Shown here piece after piece: positions 6,021-8,136 of a DNA stretch of 8,136 nt (position 1 is its first letter; every line of letters begins with the position of its first letter). Source of the DNA: Deltaproteobacteria bacterium (GTDB lineage Bacteria; Desulfobacterota; Desulfobacteria; Desulfobacterales; SURF-15). The position numbers were made by a program, and so were the translations under genes. The stretch lies in the NCBI GenBank assembly GCA_024644775.1, contig JAHEHB010000247.1, forward strand, positions 1 through 8,136, read 5' to 3'. The notes beneath the pieces are model-generated. The model was not told the DNA's origin. It was given only the letters and a program-made list of their open reading frames with translations, and made no database searches.

Positions 6021-8111
6021 GTGGAAATATCATTCAACGCGGAAATTGGGGGTAAATCCCTAAAGATTCAAGCCGGAAAAATTGCCAAACAGGCTTCCGG
6101 TTCTGTGCTTGTCCAATATGCGGAAACCATTGTACTGGTTACAGTGGTCTCTGCCCAAGAACCAAAGGCCGATGCTGGTTTTTTACCCTTATCTGTGGAA
6201 TATCAGGAAAAAATCTATGCAGCCGGCCGGATTCCTGGCAATTATTTTAGACGCGAAATCGGTCGACCCAGCGAAAAAGAAACTTTAACCGCCCGTTTGA
6301 TCGATCGCCCGATTCGCCCACTTTTTCCAAATAAATATTCTTATGAAACACAGGTAATTGCAACCGTGTTGTCCATGGATCAAGAAAACGATCCGGATAT
6401 CATGGCGATGATCGGCACATCGGCCGCTCTTGAAATTTCCGACATACCGTTTGCAGGTCCCATTGCAAGTGTCCGCGTCAGCCGAATCGATGGTAATCTA
6501 AAGATCAACCCAACGATTAATGAATATGCGGCATCCGATCTGAACATTATCGTTGCAGGTTCCAAAACGGGTGTCGTCATGGTGGAAGGCGCCGGCAAGA
6601 TGGTCAGCGAGTCGGATATGTTAGACGCCATATTTTTCGGTCATGAGGCGATGCAGCCGCTTATTGATATTCAGACCAAGCTTAAGGAAGTTATTGGGGT
6701 CCCAAAACGTTCCTATACACCTCCTGAACAAGATGAGATGCTTGTCCAAAAAATTCATTCCGAAGCCGCTACCCGATTACGTGAAGCGGTTCTCGTTCCC
6801 GCCAAAAAAGAGCGTGAGACCGCAATTCGCCAAATTAAATCGGAAATATGCGAATCCTTGGGTGAAGAATACGCAGATCGGGGGAGTGAAGTTTATGCTA
6901 TTTTAAACGATTTGCAGAAAAAAATTTGTCGGGATCTCGTCCTTAAAGAGGAGCGACGTATTGACAGCAGAAAATTTGATGAAATTCGCCCCATCACGTG
7001 CGAAATCAGTATGCTCCCCAGACCTCATGGAAGCGCATTGTTTACACGGGGGGAAACCCAGGTGTTGGGTGTTTTGACGCTTGGTTCCGGCCCGGATGAG
7101 CAACGCGTGGAAACACTCCAGGGTGATGAATTTAGACCATTTATGCTTCATTATAATTTTCCGCCCTTTTCTGTTGGCGAAGTTAGACGGCTGGGAGGTC
7201 CCAGCCGAAGAGATATCGGTCACGGAGGGCTTTCCACGCGAGCGTTGGCACAGGTACTGCCCCCCAAGGATGTTTTTGACTACACCATACGGATCGTATC
7301 CGAGGTCTTTGAATCCAACGGGTCCTCGTCTATGGCGACCGTCTGTGCGGGTACTTTGGCGATGATGGATGGCGGTGTTCCCATAACCGCTCCGGTTTCT
7401 GGGATTGCCATGGGACTCGTCAAAGAAGGAGACCAGGTGGTGATACTTTCCGATATTCTCGGTGATGAAGACCATACCGGGGATATGGATTTTAAAATTG
7501 CAGGAACAAAAGACGGTATTACCGCCATACAGATGGACATTAAGATCCATGAGCTGTCAAAAGAAATCCTGGAGAAGGCACTTGAACAGGCCCGGGTCGG
7601 ACGAATTTTTATTCTTGATAAGATGTTAGAAACTCTAAAAGAGCCCCGTACGGAGATTTCTCTTTATGCGCCCAAGATTACGTCCATCGACATTAATCCC
7701 GATAAGATTCGGGAAGTCATCGGTCCGGGAGGCAAAGTGATCCGCTCTATACAGAGTGAGACCAACACCCGAATCGAAATCGAGGATTCAGGCATTGTAA
7801 AAATCTTTGCCATGTCCAGCGAAGAAGCGGATATGGCAACAAAACTGGTTCACGAAATCGTAAAAGAACCCGAAATCGGGTGTGTATACGAGGGAATCGT
7901 TCAAAAAATCACCGATTTTGGAGCCTTTGTCGAAATTTTTCCGGGTACAGACGGGTTGGTACACATCTCACAGCTTGCCCCGCATCGAATCCGACGGGTT
8001 TCAGATGTTGTAAAGGAAGGAGATAATCTCAAGGTTAAGGTTCTGGAAATCACAAAGGACGGGAAAATTCGACTCAGCCACAAAGCTGTGATCGAAGAAG
8101 ACAATGCATAA
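6021..8111 (+). CDS. pnp: Polyribonucleotide nucleotidyltransferase (PNPase)
   Basis: PNPase is a trimeric 3'-to-5' phosphorolytic exoribonuclease, which releases nucleoside diphosphates and can also add tails. It works in mRNA decay, often with RNase E/Y and a helicase. The 696 residues are full length. The first RNase PH domain carries [13 protein letters not shown] (R77, R78) and RPIRPLFP (96-103), and an all-alpha linker follows. The second RNase PH domain has FTRGETQ (341-347), the serine run 435-437 and [15 protein letters not shown] (478-492), with D484, D490 and K492 at the catalytic positions. The KH domain has its GPGG loop at 568-571, and the S1 domain spans about 621-691 ([21 protein letters not shown]). 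The start is GTG with AGGAGA five bases upstream. The single isoleucine inside [10 protein letters not shown], absent from the Escherichia coli sequence as I recall it, is probably a lineage feature. The stop overlaps the next start by one base. Confidence 0.98.
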   Translation: MEISFNAEIGGKSLKIQAGKIAKQASGSVLVQYAETIVLVTVVSAQEPKADAGFLPLSVEYQEKIYAAGRIPGNYFRREIGRPSEKETLTARLIDRPIRPLFPNKYSYETQVIATVLSMDQENDPDIMAMIGTSAALEISDIPFAGPIASVRVSRIDGNLKINPTINEYAASDLNIIVAGSKTGVVMVEGAGKMVSESDMLDAIFFGHEAMQPLIDIQTKLKEVIGVPKRSYTPPEQDEMLVQKIHSEAATRLREAVLVPAKKERETAIRQIKSEICESLGEEYADRGSEVYAILNDLQKKICRDLVLKEERRIDSRKFDEIRPITCEISMLPRPHGSALFTRGETQVLGVLTLGSGPDEQRVETLQGDEFRPFMLHYNFPPFSVGEVRRLGGPSRRDIGHGGLSTRALAQVLPPKDVFDYTIRIVSEVFESNGSSSMATVCAGTLAMMDGGVPITAPVSGIAMGLVKEGDQVVILSDILGDEDHTGDMDFKIAGTKDGITAIQMDIKIHELSKEILEKALEQARVGRIFILDKMLETLKEPRTEISLYAPKITSIDINPDKIREVIGPGGKVIRSIQSETNTRIEIEDSGIVKIFAMSSEEADMATKLVHEIVKEPEIGCVYEGIVQKITDFGAFVEIFPGTDGLVHISQLAPHRIRRVSDVVKEGDNLKVKVLEITKDGKIRLSHKAVIEEDNA

Positions 8112-8136
8112 TGGAAACGAAAACTGCCGTCAAAAA
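8111..8136 (+). CDS. Start of an unidentified downstream gene (partial)
   Basis: An ATG shares its A with the TAA stop of pnp (TAATG). It opens a frame METKTAVK that runs off the window, and a GAAGAAG stretch about 10 bases upstream could serve as a ribosome-binding site. One-base stop/start overlaps are typical of coupled operon genes. Eight residues are too few to identify the product. Genes commonly found after pnp in related bacteria include a dUTPase (dut) and an M16 peptidase; the lysine-containing start would not be out of place for dUTPase, but that is a guess. An ATG at 8105 in another frame is a less attractive alternative. Confidence 0.45.

Noticed and set aside
6903..7550. A 215-codon open frame on the - strand opposite pnp
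   Set aside because: It is antisense to the conserved second RNase PH domain, and its composition and lack of recognisable motifs fit a chance frame.

Overview
The window looks like an ordinary but information-dense housekeeping locus: the nusA-infB-rbfA-truB-rpsO-pnp translation and RNA-metabolism cluster of a bacterium. The inserted DUF503 (YlxP-like) and DHH-phosphoesterase (NrnA-type) genes, the moderate GC content, and the character of the proteins suggest a member of the former Deltaproteobacteria (Desulfobacterota, perhaps Desulfobacterales-like). Examples of that character are an IF2 with a long E/K/P-rich linker and a second N-terminal-type module, and a PNPase reading [12 protein letters not shown]. 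The lineage is an inference from gene order and protein character, not a database result. All supported genes are on the + strand.

Layout: the last codons of a gene with an acidic C-terminus, most likely nusA (1-59); infB (127-2841); a 95-codon DUF503 gene (2858-3145); rbfA (3142-3522); an nrnA-type DHH/DHHA1 phosphoesterase (3488-4459); truB (4462-5370); a 268-base spacer; rpsO (5639-5908, GTG start); a 112-base spacer; pnp (6021-8111, GTG start); and the first codons of another gene whose ATG overlaps the pnp stop (8111 to the window end). No tRNA, rRNA, CRISPR array, insertion sequence or prophage gene is visible.

The genes from infB to truB are very tightly packed: gaps of 16 and 2 bases and overlaps of 4 and 35 bases, with mostly weak ribosome-binding sites, so translational coupling is likely. 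The rpsO and pnp genes differ: each has a strong Shine-Dalgarno sequence, a GTG start and a leader with foldable RNA. This suggests they form a separately regulated module, as they do in enterobacteria. Together the genes cover initiation (IF2), 30S maturation (RbfA, S15, TruB as tRNA modifier), transcription elongation control (NusA) and RNA turnover (PNPase to degrade RNA, NrnA-type enzyme to finish the shortest oligonucleotides).

The structure not explained by genes lies in the two spacers. Between truB and rpsO there is an imperfect palindrome (5426-5486) built from CCAC(A/G)AAGG and CACGAAGA modules. It resembles a dispersed intergenic repeat that I recall from many environmental bacterial genomes. 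Downstream of it lie a perfect 6-bp hairpin and two candidate promoters. Between rpsO and pnp there is an imperfect hairpin (5970-6002) ending just upstream of the pnp ribosome-binding site. I found no convincing evidence for a previously undescribed gene system.
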